Assembly: GCA_020152595.1 (NCBI GenBank)
Contig: JAIGNY010001194.1
Location: forward strand, 2,515,001-2,579,000
Source of the DNA: Chiridota heheva
Taxonomy: Eukaryota; Echinodermata; Holothuroidea; Apodida; Chiridotidae
Reading direction: 5' to 3'
DNA length: 64,000 nt
The translations under genes were made by a program, and so were the position numbers. Positions 11,605 to 22,525 of the stretch are shown here, in pieces. How positions within the stretch are numbered: the first letter of the stretch is position 1; each line of letters opens with the position of its first letter. The notes beneath the pieces are model-generated. The model saw only the letters and a program-made list of their open reading frames with translations, did no database searches and was not told the DNA's origin.

Positions 11605-12136
11605 CTTTTTTAAAATAATATATGCGCATGCGCAACATGAAACAAGCGCCCTTTACTAAAACAACGAATCATTACTTTGGTCAAAGTATGTCGCTTGGAC
11701 GAGGAGACGGCGTAATACACCCGCTCCGGCTTTGGTAATTTCCGATGACTCGTCAATGTTTTCATAGAGGGCACTAAACAAATAGATCACCGTTACGAAG
11801 AACATATTAAAAGCATTCGAGTTATAATCGCCACTAAAAGAACATCTTATACGTATTTAAATCAATCACTATTAAATGAACGTCTTATATTATCGTTTTA
11901 ACCGTAATTTTGAAGTCAAAATATGAATACGTCCTCGTCATTGCATTCCTTGTCTTCACCAAAACGAGCCGTGATGTTTTCATGTCCGAGCCCTGTGCCC
12001 GGTGAACCAGATAATACATGCAATAGTGACTACATACGTTAGAGGTAGGACACCGAAGCGCTTTGTGGTTGCAAACAAACGATTTATTTTTCAAGAAACG
12101 TCGAATGAAAGAAACGTCGGGGGTTCGCCGTAGGAA
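11605..12136. other. Intergenic part of the Polinton, no gene recognised
   Basis: Lies between the PC4-like cluster and the capsid remnant. It holds CTTTGACCAAAG (minus strand) and AAAGGGCGCT, the latter also found at 10769. No credible open frame. Confidence 0.4.
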
Positions 12137-12609
12137 TCAAAATATTCCCAAGGACCGACTTTGGGCACGTAAATGGCGACCCAATGCCGGCCCGGTTTCC
12201 AAATCTGATCCGTGTTGACTACCATGAGACTCGGACGTTACAAAGGTGAATGTAGCTGATCTGCGGCATGAACGCCGTCGAACACGTCGCACACGAGCCA
12301 TCGTGTGTAAACGTCTTTGCTCAGCACTCAAAACAATATCGGACGTCTCTATGATTTCAATTGGCAAAGTCGTAGATGATGTTGCGTTTTTTAAATCTAT
12401 TTCGATAATGTTGTCGAATTTGGCGTAAATGAGAAGGTTAATTGTGGAAGCCAATGCCTCTGCAAATTTGAAATCCACACAAAGAATCCCCGTTTGTTGA
12501 CTGTGTAGTGCTGTCTGTGGGATCCGTCGGGCATCAGGTCAAAAACGAGCAGTGTGTAACCGTCCAGAAAATCCGTCGGAGTGATGTCCATGCCCCCATC
12601 GCCGTACAA
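12137..12609 (-). pseudogene. Polinton major-capsid-like protein, C-terminal remnant
   Basis: One frame reads YGDGGMDITPTDFLDGYTLL, then VFDLMPDG. After a shift another frame reads FAEALASTINLLIYAKFDNI, then IEID. This succession (DI-x-D-[FY]-x-GY-L-x-FDL-PD, then FA-L-x-IVYAEFDN-IEID) is what I recall from the end of a capsid-type protein common in Polintons (F54H12.2-like proteins). Only about the last 100 residues remain; most of the expected double jelly-roll is missing upstream. Which capsid gene it is rests on memory. Confidence 0.55.
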
Positions 12610-12689
12610 ACAACATGTGGCCGATAACAGTTGAAGGTAAATGCGAAGAGCTTAATGTGATTCGAAGTTTTGGGTGAGCGGCGCGGAAG

Positions 12690-13380
12690 AATATTGTTGA
12701 TGACGAAAATGCAGCCTGACGATTGACCTCCCTGTTGTGAATAGCACTTTTCCCCCCGTTCCGTCGCGGATAACGAATTCGATCGAATCGATGTGGTTTC
12801 CGTTGACTCGGTAATAAGAGATGATCGACGGTGCATTCTCTACGGATTTGCCTCGAGCGTACGATGACGAAACTCCGAATTGTTCCTTCTTGATCGCCTA
12901 CGCTTTGAGGAGCAATGATGTCGGTGTTACATACACAGGTGTTCGATGTTCTCCGACTTCCAAGGTTGCTAGCCATACCGCCAATTATGGGTGACCACAC
13001 ACATATCGTCACATCCAAAACTCTGACATATTTTTCCTTTGAGTACTACGACTCGTCCATCCGCAGCAATCATCTTGAAACGTCCGTTATAATCGACCCC
13101 AGCAAAGTTCAGCAACCCTCGAGCTCTTACAGGTAAATACATTCTCTCTCCGATGGTAGCGTTATTCACTTCTCTCAACAAATTCAACTCGATCTTATGC
13201 AATATCTGTTGGTCTGCGTGTCTCCAAAAAATTCGCTCGTAGCTGAAACTCGCTAAATCGACTTCTCATGCACCATCGAGATGTAGGGGTCTTGAAAGAA
13301 TGTTTCAAAATTCCGTCACTGTGTTTTCGGGACACACATTCATAATGCTTGGCGGCGTCACGTAAACCGATTTAGCCATG
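12690..13380 (-). pseudogene. Polinton minor-capsid-type protein, frameshifted
   Basis: Starts MAKSVYVTPPSIMNV, then PENTVTEF, runs into a stop, continues in other phases through ASFSYERIFWRHAD and RMYLPVRARGLLNFAG, and ends near SIEFVIRDGTGGKV with IVRLHFR. The start (YVTLPS, PENT) and end (SI-x-I-x-D-x-G, then LHFR) are typical of a roughly 250-residue protein next to integrase in many Polintons. Length fits. At least three frame changes. Structural role in a capsid is inferred. Confidence 0.55.
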
Positions 13381-13415
13381 GTAACGTCTCACACTCGAAT
13401 GAAGGTAAAACGACT

Positions 13416-14270
13416 TTACAATTTAACAACATCGGTGACCCAACTCTTGAATTTGGAAGGGTAACCGTACCATTTTACCAGATATTCTGTCGTTCCGTCT
13501 TTACGCTTTCGTGATCGAAGAATCTTCTCAATTTTATAAAGCGCCACTATTTCCTTTTTACCGATCTCTTTTGTAATTCCTCTCGATAAAAGGTACCGGC
13601 CCCTTCTTCTCCTTCGAGATCTTTAACCGCATACACGACCGGTTGACGCCAGTTTACTTTGTCGACAATAAATACTTCTGGGTGTATCGCGGCAGACAGC
13701 CTTTGCGAAACGGCCGTGTGACCATACTCAAGCAAACGACGTCTCCTTTTTGCAAGGTTTTATCGACATCTTTCTTCTTCTTTGACAATTTACCGTATAA
13801 AGCTTCCAAGACCTCCAATTCGTTGCGCTCGTGGACATCTTCCGAAGCCCGTCTGATGGAGCGATGACGAGCACTGTTGTAGGCGACAAGAAATCGGGTA
13901 GCACGTCGACGTATTTGTAAGTGTTGTTTGCTGTGCGCCACATTCGGGTTTTGAGCGTACAGTTGAATCTTTCCACTACGCTGGCTTTGGTTTCGTTTTC
14001 CGTCGAAGAGAGTTTTAGACCTTGCTCTTTCAAATAGGTCTGTACTTGACGATTATAGAATTCGGTTCCTTTGTCTGTCTGTAGCTTCCGCGGTAAACGC
14101 CCTGAATATTTGAACAACTTTCGGAATGCAGACAAAAGCAATGCTACGGAATTGTTTTTGAGAGGTATTGCCCAAGCGAATTTGGAAATAAAATTTAATG
14201 CACCTTCGTAAAGTTTGACATTTTCTTTGTCTGTGATATCGCGTCGATCCAAAATCTCTCTCATTTATTC
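13416..14270 (-). pseudogene. Polinton integrase with C-terminal chromodomain, N-terminus lost
   Basis: A retroviral-type integrase core: FISKFAWAIPLKNN, then KLQTDKGTEFYN (second catalytic Asp), then ETKASVVERFN (catalytic Glu). Next comes an SH3-like region (FRKGCLPRYTQK, and after a frameshift KDLEGEEGAGTFYREELQ). At the end is a chromodomain (KIEKILRSR, then YLVKWYGYPSKFKSWV), terminating at 13416. The zinc-binding part and the strand with the first Asp are absent. Instead the frame begins MREILDRRDITDKENVKLYE, which belongs to a different Polinton protein and shows an internal deletion that fused two genes. It would insert the element into host DNA; this copy is inactive. Confidence 0.88.
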
Positions 14271-14279
14271 GTCCAGGGA

Positions 14280-14400
14280 TAGCGTTTTAATTTTCTCTAG
14301 ATCTTCAAACACCTGCGCCTGCCGTGGCAGAACGTCAGGAGTCACGAATAGCATTTTTCATGGTTGTCACAGCAGAGTGGAATCACGGCAGGTAGCAAAG
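14280..14400 (-). pseudogene. N-terminal scrap of another Polinton protein, fused to integrase
   Basis: Reads MLFVTPDVLPRQAQVFEDLE, then KTLSLDE, a stop, and then runs into the integrase remnant. ML-V-P-x-L followed by LDEEM-x-IL-x-R-D-x-x-D-x-EK is a pattern I associate with an uncharacterised Polinton protein. Its remaining part is deleted. Confidence 0.4.
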
Positions 14401-14449
14401 TCGACAGTTGTTTTAGTATAAGTACAATAATGTTTTTAAAAATTGTCTG

Positions 14450-15091
14450 AGCCGCGTTGTCGAAGTACTTGACACTTGTACTTGGTCAGGACGTTAGAAT
14501 AAGCCAAAATCAGCAACCAACTTGCGTCGATGTTTCACAAGGGCTTTCTTTTGCGAGAGAGTCAGTTTAACCGTTCCTTCAGAGACCGTTCCTTGCTTCT
14601 CGCAAGCAACCAGGAAACATCTGGAGAGCCAAAAGATCGATAGAAGAAACATCTCGAGGGTTTTTGAAAAATACGAGAAAATTGAGTGTTGAGACTAATG
14701 GTACGTCCGCCTTTTAAAAAACCCACAAGTTTTGCATGAGTACTACAAATAGGTTACGGTGATGACCGCCTTTCGCGAACAACGCAGACACGACCGGACT
14801 CAGCTCGCTCATCAAATTGTCGATGACAAGCAGCTTCCTATGATCTGCATCCAATTGTTTCAGTTCTTCTTAACCAGGTGATCCTTCGATGAATTCTACA
14901 TGAGGTAAAGCTTGTTTCAATGCCTCGTAACCTGGTTGGTATTCAACGTAAAACCAATACACGCGTTCAGGAGGTGAATCGATTAATTGCTCGTGACGTT
15001 CCAAAACCGTTCTTACCCACCGGGTCTTTCCACACACTGTCGGTCATGCGACGAAACAAGTAATAGGATGATGTAATGTTCCATCCAACAT
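14450..15091 (-). pseudogene. Polinton packaging ATPase (A32-like)
   Basis: A degenerate Walker A (PTVCGKTRW, with a stop just before the Pro) is followed by RVYWFYVEYQPGYEAL and VEFIEGSPG, then Walker B LLVIDNLMSEL, then LFAKGGHHRN and QNLWVF, and later LVFFKNPRD with LQMFPG. This is the exact order of the Polinton/A32-type ATPase (IDDLM, LFTKGSHHRN, QNLF, FKNPRD, QMYPG). The family drives DNA into capsids. Stops occur before Walker A, after EGSPG and after QNLWVF. The first gene of the leftward set. Confidence 0.88.
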
Positions 15092-15560
15092 GATAATATC
15101 TTGAATGTTACGATTAAACTTATGTCGTTCCTTATAATATCTTTTCAGAAAACAATGATAAAAACATAATTTCCTATCTATATTACAAAATATTCTAGTA
15201 GTTTGAACAATCTAAAGTGCTACCGTCTATTATTCCCTAGTTTAAGCCAAATAGATTGTGAAAATCACCTTCAGACATAATTTAAAATGATAATGTATTG
15301 TGTAGGCGCGGACATCTTGGCATCGTTCCAAGTCACCAAATGTCATAAATTAGGACGAATATCTCGGAATTATGTCATTTTATCTTTCGATCTCGACAAA
15401 TCAACATCATCTGTGGATGTCTTTTCCTATCAATCTATTTTACCAGATCATAGCCCAACGCATGGTGGATTTGTTTAATCAAGGCTGGACGATGGAAACA
15501 AGTAACATTTATGCACGAAGCTACTTTTTAAATCACTGGACTGGTGACAGACGTTGAGAA
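15092..15560. other. Boundary between Polinton ATPase and inserted LINE
   Basis: Contains the 5' flank of the ATPase gene and, from about 15240, the presumed 5' part of the LINE. Small frames such as KLGRISRNYVILSFDLD cannot be assigned. The exact LINE start was not found. Confidence 0.35.
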
Positions 15561-18045
15561 TTGCCGGAAGGGTTTGAGGAGGAGGAGATTAAATCACAAA
15601 ACATGGAAGACTTACAGATTGGGATATTAAAAGAGGATTGGGATGCAAAAATTGATACGGAGGAATGGAATATCGACAAAGAGGATTGGGATGCACAAAT
15701 TGACACAAAGGAATGGAATATCGACTCCCGAAAACCTAGTCAATTTTGTCACATTCTCTCTATCCAATTCTACTCTGGATGCAGTTTATATTATAGGAAG
15801 TCACTATAAAGCTATCAAACTTCATCCTATTGCTACATATGATCACTTCAGTGTATGTGTTATGCCAAAATATACAGAAAAACATAGATCAAAAGAAAGA
15901 AAGTCAAAGCGTCTGGATAGAGATCTTAGTAATGACAACATACAGAACTTACGTGATATGTTGACCTTAACAGATTGGAATTGTTTTTACAGAGTCTTGT
16001 GATTCTTTAAGTGAATTGACGGAAGTGGTTTTAAGCTATATTCAATTTACAACTACTGTCTGTATTCCATCTAAATCCATACCCATTTCGAAAATGATGA
16101 TGAGATTGCCTGCTGATAACAACATCAGACATTTAGAGATGAGTGAAAGAATTGCAATCGAGGCTGGAAACTTAACTTGAACTTATGGAATAAGATAAAA
16201 AGAACCATCAATAAACATGTTCACAAGATTAGAAGTGATTATTTTAAAGACATATCTTCTTCTTCGTCTTTCTGAGGCTTCTTGAAATCCATCAGGAATC
16301 CAATCGATATACATGATTGTGAAGACATATCTACAGATTTTGGCTGCGAATTGAGTAAACACTTTGGACGCTTTAATAATGCATTAATTAAAAATATTAC
16401 TCTTCATTTACCTGATATGACTATTGATACGATTCCTAAGATAGTACAGGAGGAAGTTAGGAAGCAATTTAGACGTGTTAAGCATGGTATTGCTTCAGGT
16501 TTAATATTATTTAATGGTGGGTATTCAAGCACTGTTCAAATGAGTTAGCTGATATCTTTACTGTAATATATAACAAGAGTATCGACCAAAGTACCATTCC
16601 ATCAGTTTAGAAGCATGCCAAAACTTCATCTGTACCTAAAATAGGTCAAGCTGCTTTAATGAATGATTACAGACCTATTGATATTTTAAGTATCGGGTTT
16701 AATTGCATGCAGAAAATACTGCTACCATATATAAGGCAGTCTATAGTTACAAGAAGTGATCAAAACCAATTTGCATACAAAAAAGACGTTTCTTGTAGTG
16801 ATGCCGTACTTACTCGTATCCATGGTATAGTTCCAGGGCTAAATAAGAGAGATACAATCGTTTCCAAAGTCTTGTTTCTTGATTTCTCAAGCGCCTTTAA
16901 CACAGTTTTGCCAAATCGTCTAATCAGTGACTTAACCAATTTCATTGAAGAAAAGTGGCTTATTTACTGGCTGGCGGACTTCCTACAAGGATGGTCTAGA
17001 CAAGTAAAACTTCAAAAGGGTACTCTGATAAATCAGAAATCAAAATTGGTGTTCCACAGGGAGGTCCACTTTCTGAATTTTTATTTACTATATATACTGA
17101 TAAAATTCGTTCAGACTTAAATTGTGCCGTTGTCAAATATGACACCACCATTTCGTGCAATATCTCTAAGCAGACCCATAGCAAAAATCAAGGGGATTAT
17201 CAAAATTTTGTCAACAGGGTTGTGGATACGTATGGAGAGAAAAAAAACTGCTTCCTAACCCAAGAAAATCAAAGGAAATGGTTTTTGAAAATATAAGCAT
17301 AAAAGATAAAGGATTGATTGAAACAAAGAATGAGAGAACGGTTATTTGTGGTGATTGTGTCGAAAGTACGTCATGTACAACCTTTTTGGGAGTCTGCATC
17401 GATGATAAGTTATCGTTTTCTTACCATATTTCAAAGATGTTGTCCAAAGTGTATTATATTATCTCTACATTAACCTATATTATTTCTTATTTCCCTCCTC
17501 AAACCAGAATGAAGATATTTACAGCCTCCATCTTGCCTCATATCATTTATGCAGTCCCAGTTTGGTACCATTTTTTTAAAGTAAAAGATGAAAATAGAAT
17601 TAAAAGTTTCTTGAGATATTGTTTTAATATATTTTGTTTAGACCGTGATTAACTTATAAATATAGTAAACGATGCAGCAAAGAAAGAATTTGACAGACTT
17701 TCCCAAGACAGTTTCAAAAAAAGACCACCCATTAAATCTAGAAATAATATCCATGTGCAATAAAACAAATTATAATCTGAGAAACTCAGCCACCATCCCA
17801 AGTTTTAGAACAACAGTTTTTAAGAATCATTTGTGTATAAAGCTGCAATTTTCATACATTTGGGTATTTCAGACCCCTTATTATAACCCTTTTAAACTAA
17901 TTATTTTATATTATTTTCATATCTTTAACCGTTTTAAAGTCTTATTTTCTTCATTATTTCCTTTCGTTTACTTTTTATTTATTATTATTATTTCTTTAAA
18001 TATATTTTTGTATATATTTATTTACTTTTTTATTTTTTCCTCGAG
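15561..18045 (+). mobile_element. CR1/L2-like LINE inserted within the Polinton, degraded
   Basis: Endonuclease end near 15800 (LHPIATYDHFSVCVMPKY), then linker (LTDWNCFYRVL), then reverse transcriptase. The latter has NDYRPIDILSIGF at 16660, QFAYKKDVSCSDAVL at 16770, FLDFSSAFNTVLPN at 16880, IGVPQGGPLSEFLFT at 17040 in another phase, FLGVCIDDKLSFSYHISK at 17385 and ILPHIIYAVPVWY at 17530. The catalytic YADD is reduced to KYDTTI near 17135. An early tandem of EEWNIDKEDWDA-like residues lies at 15640-15720. The AT-rich 3' end abuts the polymerase gene. Clade is by motif resemblance. Confidence 0.82.
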
Positions 18046-18051
18046 TTTTAC

Positions 18052-20428
18052 ATGTCACCCGATTACCAAGTGAATGTCGTTACGACAAACACACACGACT
18101 TGTTTCTATTCAGAGGACGTCCGCGTGCAAAAAGACTTAATCTTTTCTACCATGACAATCATTTGATGTGGTCACTTTACTTTCAGGGCTACTGGATACC
18201 CATTACTTCTGTGTCATTTGAGATAAAGGGTACGAAGTCTTCGTCCACCATCGCTGCCACAAGGTGTGCAAATGTTGTTTCAATGCAACAAAAGCGGAAT
18301 GCCAGTTGACCGAATGGATACAATGTGAAGATTGCGACCGATCCTTCAAGAGTCCGACTTTGTTTTGCAAATCAGAAGAGGATCCCAAAAAGAAGCAAAG
18401 TCACGATCAAACCTAAAACCAAATCATCACCACGCACGATCTGCCAACGCATCCGTCTTTGCACTACATGTGGATTAACCGTCAAAGGCCAACACAAAAT
18501 GCGGTCAACGTTATTACAGAAACTGTAAGACCGTACGACCATCTTTGTTACATGCAAATGATCAAAGGAGGAAGAGGAGAGTTACTTGTCGACGACGAAG
18601 AAACTCATAATATTCTCGGCTTAGAAGACGAGCTGATGAAAAAAAGAGCTTCCTCTGAAATACATCTTTTTCGATTTCGAATGTATGCAGGAAGACAAGC
18701 TTGACAACAGAGGATATTTGAACGTGCCAAACTATTGTTTAGCCCATCGTGTTTGTTTAAACTGTATCCAAAACGAAGATGCCCATCAAGATTGTGCGTC
18801 ATGCGGTAAACGAGAACACGTCCTCTTGGGTAGAAACACTCAAAAAGACTTTTGCAGTTGGTTGCTTTCTCCAGAAAACAAAGAAAGCACCGCCATCGCT
18901 CACAACATGAAAGGATACAACGATCATTTTATTCTAGACCACATGAGTAAATCGGAATGTGCTCCAACGTTGTGATGAACGGAGCTAAGCTGATAAACAT
19001 CGACTTGAAAGAAAAGCCAGGAACAAAAAAAGAAAGATGTCACAACCCTGAGGATAATAGATTCGTGCAACTCCATTCCGGCTTCTCTCTCTTCTTTTCC
19101 CAAGACGTTCAGATTGACGGAAAAGAAAAAAGGTTATTACCTGTACCTTTTCAAGACACAGCTCTACGAAAATAACGTCGGTCCTTGGCCTGCAGTCGAA
19201 AACTACAATCCTGATCACATGAAACCAGGCTGCTCAACGTAAAGCTTTTCTCTTACGGTAAGAAGGACAGAAGAACAAGACTTTTGACATGGCTCGTGAA
19301 GTGTACCAGTACTGCTGCAGCGATGTAGAATTACTCCGGCTAGGATGTTTACGTTTCCAAAAAGAGTTGTTGAAACTACAGGCGAAGATCCTTCGAAAAA
19401 TGCATCATTATTTCCATGGCCTGCATGCGCATATTTCAACGAAAGTTCCTTCGTACTGATACGATTGCCCTGGTTCCTCATTCAGGATACGAGAATGACA
19501 TCCAATTTCTGAAAGCGCTTCAATGGTTGAAATGGATCGAGCAACAAGAGGGTCGGCAACTGCAATACGCCAGATCTCCCGGAGGAGGAAAGCACATCGG
19601 ACCGTACAAAGTTGACGGGTGAGATGAGTCGTCAAAGAAAGCCTACGAATTCTACACTTGTTTGTGGCACGATTGTTCCACCTGCTACCCACACAGAGAA
19701 CACATAATAAACACGTTACTGAAAATGAAACAGGAAGCGAGCGGATGGTCTGAAGGCTGCGAAACCGAAGATCAGCGTCACCTGTATAGTGACGAGTACG
19801 AGGCCCGCGAAAGGATCAGACTGGACTACGCCAACATTGCCAAGAACAAGGGAAAACGAGCGTTGGCTAAACTGATGCCCAGCTCCCCCTGGGGAAAGTT
19901 TGGACAGCGAAGTGCACTTACCAACACAGATTTTGTCAACACTCTTGAAAAATTATATAAGCTGTTGATGGACAAATCAAAAGAAGTGAAATACGTACAG
20001 TCTCACAACGAGTTCACCGCCCGCATCCAATGGGTCGACACGGACGAGTAGGTCAAAGTATTGCCCAATACAAACATTGCAAAGTCAGGGGCATCACGTT
20101 GGACCATAACGCTATTCAATTGGTCAACTTCGAGGCGATGATTAACATGGTCAAACAGGTGGATCCTGGAACAGGCCAAGCCTGGGAAGACGACAAAAAA
20201 CTCATCGTTCCTGTCCATTATCCACACAGCATTAGGAGAGATGGTCCGGGAAGAGTTCTCACCAGACCCATTACGAAGGATTACAGACTGGTCTACGATA
20301 AACGTCCAAGTAGATCTTACAGCCTCCCCTTACGGTTAATGAAAGAACGCCACCACCGGCACTCTGTCGTCATCTTTGCTCTACCGTGCTTAGTCAAAAA
20401 TAACATAAAAGAGGTAGATGTAAGTTAA
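18052..20428 (+). pseudogene. Polinton protein-primed DNA polymerase B, broken
   Basis: N-terminal part: RLNLFYHDNHLMWSL, then a Cys/His cluster near 18260-18370. Exonuclease motif I FFDFECMQE at 18667-18693, motif II AHNMKGYNDHFIL at 18900, motif III YCCSDVELLR at 19310. Then ALQWLKWIE, IGPYKVDG, and the palm segment PSSPWGKFGQR at 19880. C-terminus VRGITLDHNAIQLVNFE and DYRLVYDKR at 20280. Frameshifts lie near 18230, 18420, 18950, 19100 and 19440, with stops at 19620 and 20049. The segment carrying the catalytic DTD motif is missing: sequence jumps near 20078. The family replicates the element from a terminal protein. First gene of the rightward set. Confidence 0.92.
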
Positions 20429-20440
20429 GTTGATTCATTA
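20346..20440 (+). promoter_or_regulatory. Promoter-like cassette 1 (before the gene at 20492)
   Basis: In order: ACGCCACCAC, TCGTCATC (CRE-like), TTAGTCAAAAATAACATAAAA, then TTGATTCATT. The same order occurs at 20873, and a reduced version at 22603. Confidence 0.55.
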
Positions 20441-20491
20441 ACGATTTTTCTCTGAAAGGTCTTACTTAAAAAACAAACATTGAAATTTTAA

Positions 20492-20937
20492 ATGAGGAAG
20501 AGGCATTTGTGTGGAATCGCTTATGGTGGCCTATGCTTGAAAAACGTCTACGTCAAAAAGCCACAGAGTACGGAAGTTCCACTGATCGAGTGATGAAAAT
20601 GGACATAGGGAAAAGCACTTGGATCTCCTTCATTAATCCTTGTTTTCATCTCGATTCCGAGAAAAGATCACACAGAGAGACAATGCTAAAGATGTTGCGA
20701 AACTTCAGTTGTAGATTGTACAGAGATGAAGAAATGTACGCCTTCATGCCAAAACCTTTTCATGCCTGGTTGGAAAGAAACGATGTAACAGTCCGTATTG
20801 AATACACGATCATTGAAAACAGATTTCAAACCGTTTTCGTTCCCGCACTGAACCTTCCACGTAGATACAGAAAGAGCGCCACCATTAACATTGTGACGTC
20901 ATTGTTGCTTTGCTTCTATTGGTCAAAAAGAACATAA
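20492..20937 (+). CDS. Uncharacterised Polinton protein, about 140 residues
   Basis: The long frame reads EEEAFVWNRLWWPMLEKRLR and later FMPKPFHAWLERNDVTVRIE, with no stop until 20937. No ATG opens it; the ATG at 20492 is in another phase, so a one-base change near the start is likely. The protein is basic and Trp-rich, with no signal peptide, no membrane segment and no domain I recognise. The shared promoter-like cassettes on both sides place it in a co-regulated rightward set. Confidence 0.5.
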
Positions 20938-20968
20938 AAAAAGAAACATCGTCGAAGTTTGATTCATT
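20873..20968 (+). promoter_or_regulatory. Promoter-like cassette 2 (before the gene at 20995)
   Basis: AGAGCGCCACCA, then TGACGTCA at 20894-20901 (a perfect CRE), then ATTGG (inverted CCAAT) in TATTGGTCAAAAAGAACATA, then TTTGATTCATT. It is the most complete of the set and lies about 30-120 bp before the ATG. Confidence 0.65.
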
Positions 20969-20994
20969 TTTTTATCAGACATCAAAGAAACAGC

Positions 20995-21810
20995 ATGAAA
21001 ACTAGTGTAGCACCCAACAACAATAGTACGGGAGACTCTTCTGGGCAAAAACGTAAAGCAGCGCCGGCGTATTCACAGGCATCAAAGAAGCCACATCATG
21101 AGGCCAGTATCGTATTAGCAAAGACCCCTTCAGAAATCACCAGGGCAGAGATCAGGCGTAGGGTGCGCGACGTCTTTTGCGACCATGGCATCTACGGAGA
21201 GCATACGGAGGAGACTTCACGCCACCGTTTTACAACGCTTTACGGTTGTCTCACCGCATTTATAACCCCTATAGGATGTGGCATGGATAAAGAAAAAGAA
21301 GTACTGGATCATTTGTTGAAAGAAGCCAAGAAACAGGTGGGTGTGGAAGAGGAGGAGAGTACAACGACAAACTCTCAGTAGGCCAAAACAGCATCGATCG
21401 TCGAATTCAAACCGACAGAACAAGAGTATCTCTTGTTTAAAGAGAAAAAGAAATGGGCAAAATTCCTGAAAGCGATGACGGAGATAGCACACGACTTGCT
21501 GAAAGCGAAATTGAAACAAGCCACAAAGGTCAACGTCCTGATCGAGAAGGTCGAAGAAAGGAAAAGTAAAGTGAAAGAGATCCGACGCTCGCTGATTACA
21601 GATTCACTTGCGAAAGATATTTTCAAAGAGCTGGAAAGCGGAATGAAGGAAACGGTTAGTAAAGACTACTAAGAAGAGGAGGTGCTCAATTTACTGAGAG
21701 ACATTATCTACAGAACGCTGGGAAGCTACGTTGATCGATTGAGCCATCTTGCTGTCATATGCAAAGTGATGGATTGTCTGCGGGACTTGATTCTTGCACA
21801 GGACACTTAA
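20995..21810 (+). pseudogene. Uncharacterised Polinton protein, one frame with two stops
   Basis: A single reading frame runs from an ATG at 20995 to a stop at 21808-21810, broken only by a TAG at 21379 and a TAA at 21670. It encodes about 270 residues. The N-terminus is Ser/Lys-rich (SSGQKRKAAPAYSQASKKP, NLS-like), the middle has ITRAEIRRRVRDVFCDHGI, and the C-terminal half is highly charged and helical (LKAKLKQATKVNVLIEKVEE), probably coiled coil. AATAAA signals follow near 21845, so this transcript may be polyadenylated rather than end in a stem-loop. No family recognised. Confidence 0.6.
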
Positions 21811-21842
21811 AACAATGTTTTGTATTTGCATGTCTTTGATTA

Positions 21843-21860
21843 TTAAATAAATAAAAGAAA
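21843..21860 (+). terminator. Candidate polyadenylation signals
   Basis: Overlapping AATAAATAAA about 35-45 bp after the stop of the preceding gene. Unlike the next two transcription units there is no histone-type stem-loop here. Confidence 0.5.
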
Positions 21861-21970
21861 GAAAAAAGAAAAACAGGGCGGAAGGAGTACAAAACCGTGG
21901 CATAATTCCTACGGTACCTGCATTGGTTGGGGCAGGTACTTTAACCCTTTAATCAAAATGTTACAGAGAC

Positions 21971-22000
21971 TGACGTAACACAAGTATCGCTGATTGGTCG
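21971..22000 (+). promoter_or_regulatory. Promoter-like cassette, reduced (before the gene at 22073)
   Basis: TGACGTAA followed by GATTGGTCG: the CRE-like and inverted CCAAT parts of the shared module, 70-100 bp before the ATG. A further ATGACGTC lies at 22019-22026. Confidence 0.45.
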
Positions 22001-22072
22001 AAGGAGAGCAAAACAAAATGACGTCTTGCTCGTCGACTTCACTTTGCCTTTGGACATCAAATAAGACACATC

Positions 22073-22495
22073 ATGCCCGATCAATGCATACCGGTATTGA
22101 GAGTCATAATAGTTACTTACCATAATTGGTTTAGAAGGAGGATGCTGACAAGGTTCGGTTTGGCACGCAAGTTCGACAACAAAGTACAAAATACATCTGC
22201 CATTAGAACACCACTGAAGTACCAGAGCCAACGACCAGACTACCTTCAGAACTTTGCAGCTAAAGACAACAAATGGGGAAAAGCAACCAGGTGCAAACCT
22301 CGTAAGCGTTCACACATTAAGATATCTCCGACATTTCGTTTTTATAAGAACCATTACAAGATAGAAGCCATGAGGAGGAAAAGATTGATGTCTAAGCCAC
22401 CACAGAAAAAAAGGAAGAATCTATCAATTCCCAGGAGGTACAAGAGCAAAAAAACAGGTCAGCATCAGTGGACTACAGGAAGAGGAGGACAGTAG
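22073..22495 (+). CDS. Uncharacterised basic Polinton protein, 140 residues
   Basis: An intact frame with an ATG at 22073. It is strongly basic (RRRMLTRFGLARKF, KPRKRSHIK, MRRKRLMSKPPQKKRKN) with Tyr and Gln, and ends GRGGQ. Composition suits a DNA- or capsid-associated core protein, which is inference only. The stop is followed after about 30 bp by a perfect histone-type stem-loop. I do not recognise it as a histone. Confidence 0.55.
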   Translation: MPDQCIPVLRVIIVTYHNWFRRRMLTRFGLARKFDNKVQNTSAIRTPLKYQSQRPDYLQNFAAKDNKWGKATRCKPRKRSHIKISPTFRFYKNHYKIEAMRRKRLMSKPPQKKRKNLSIPRRYKSKKTGQHQWTTGRGGQ

Positions 22496-22525
22496 ATTGA
22501 ACGATCGATCGATACACAAAACAAA

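Noticed and set aside
16282-17652. Reverse transcriptase as a native Polinton gene
   Set aside because: Its motifs are those of CR1/L2-type LINEs, and Polintons are not known to encode one. A nested LINE is simpler, though the 5' boundary was not found.
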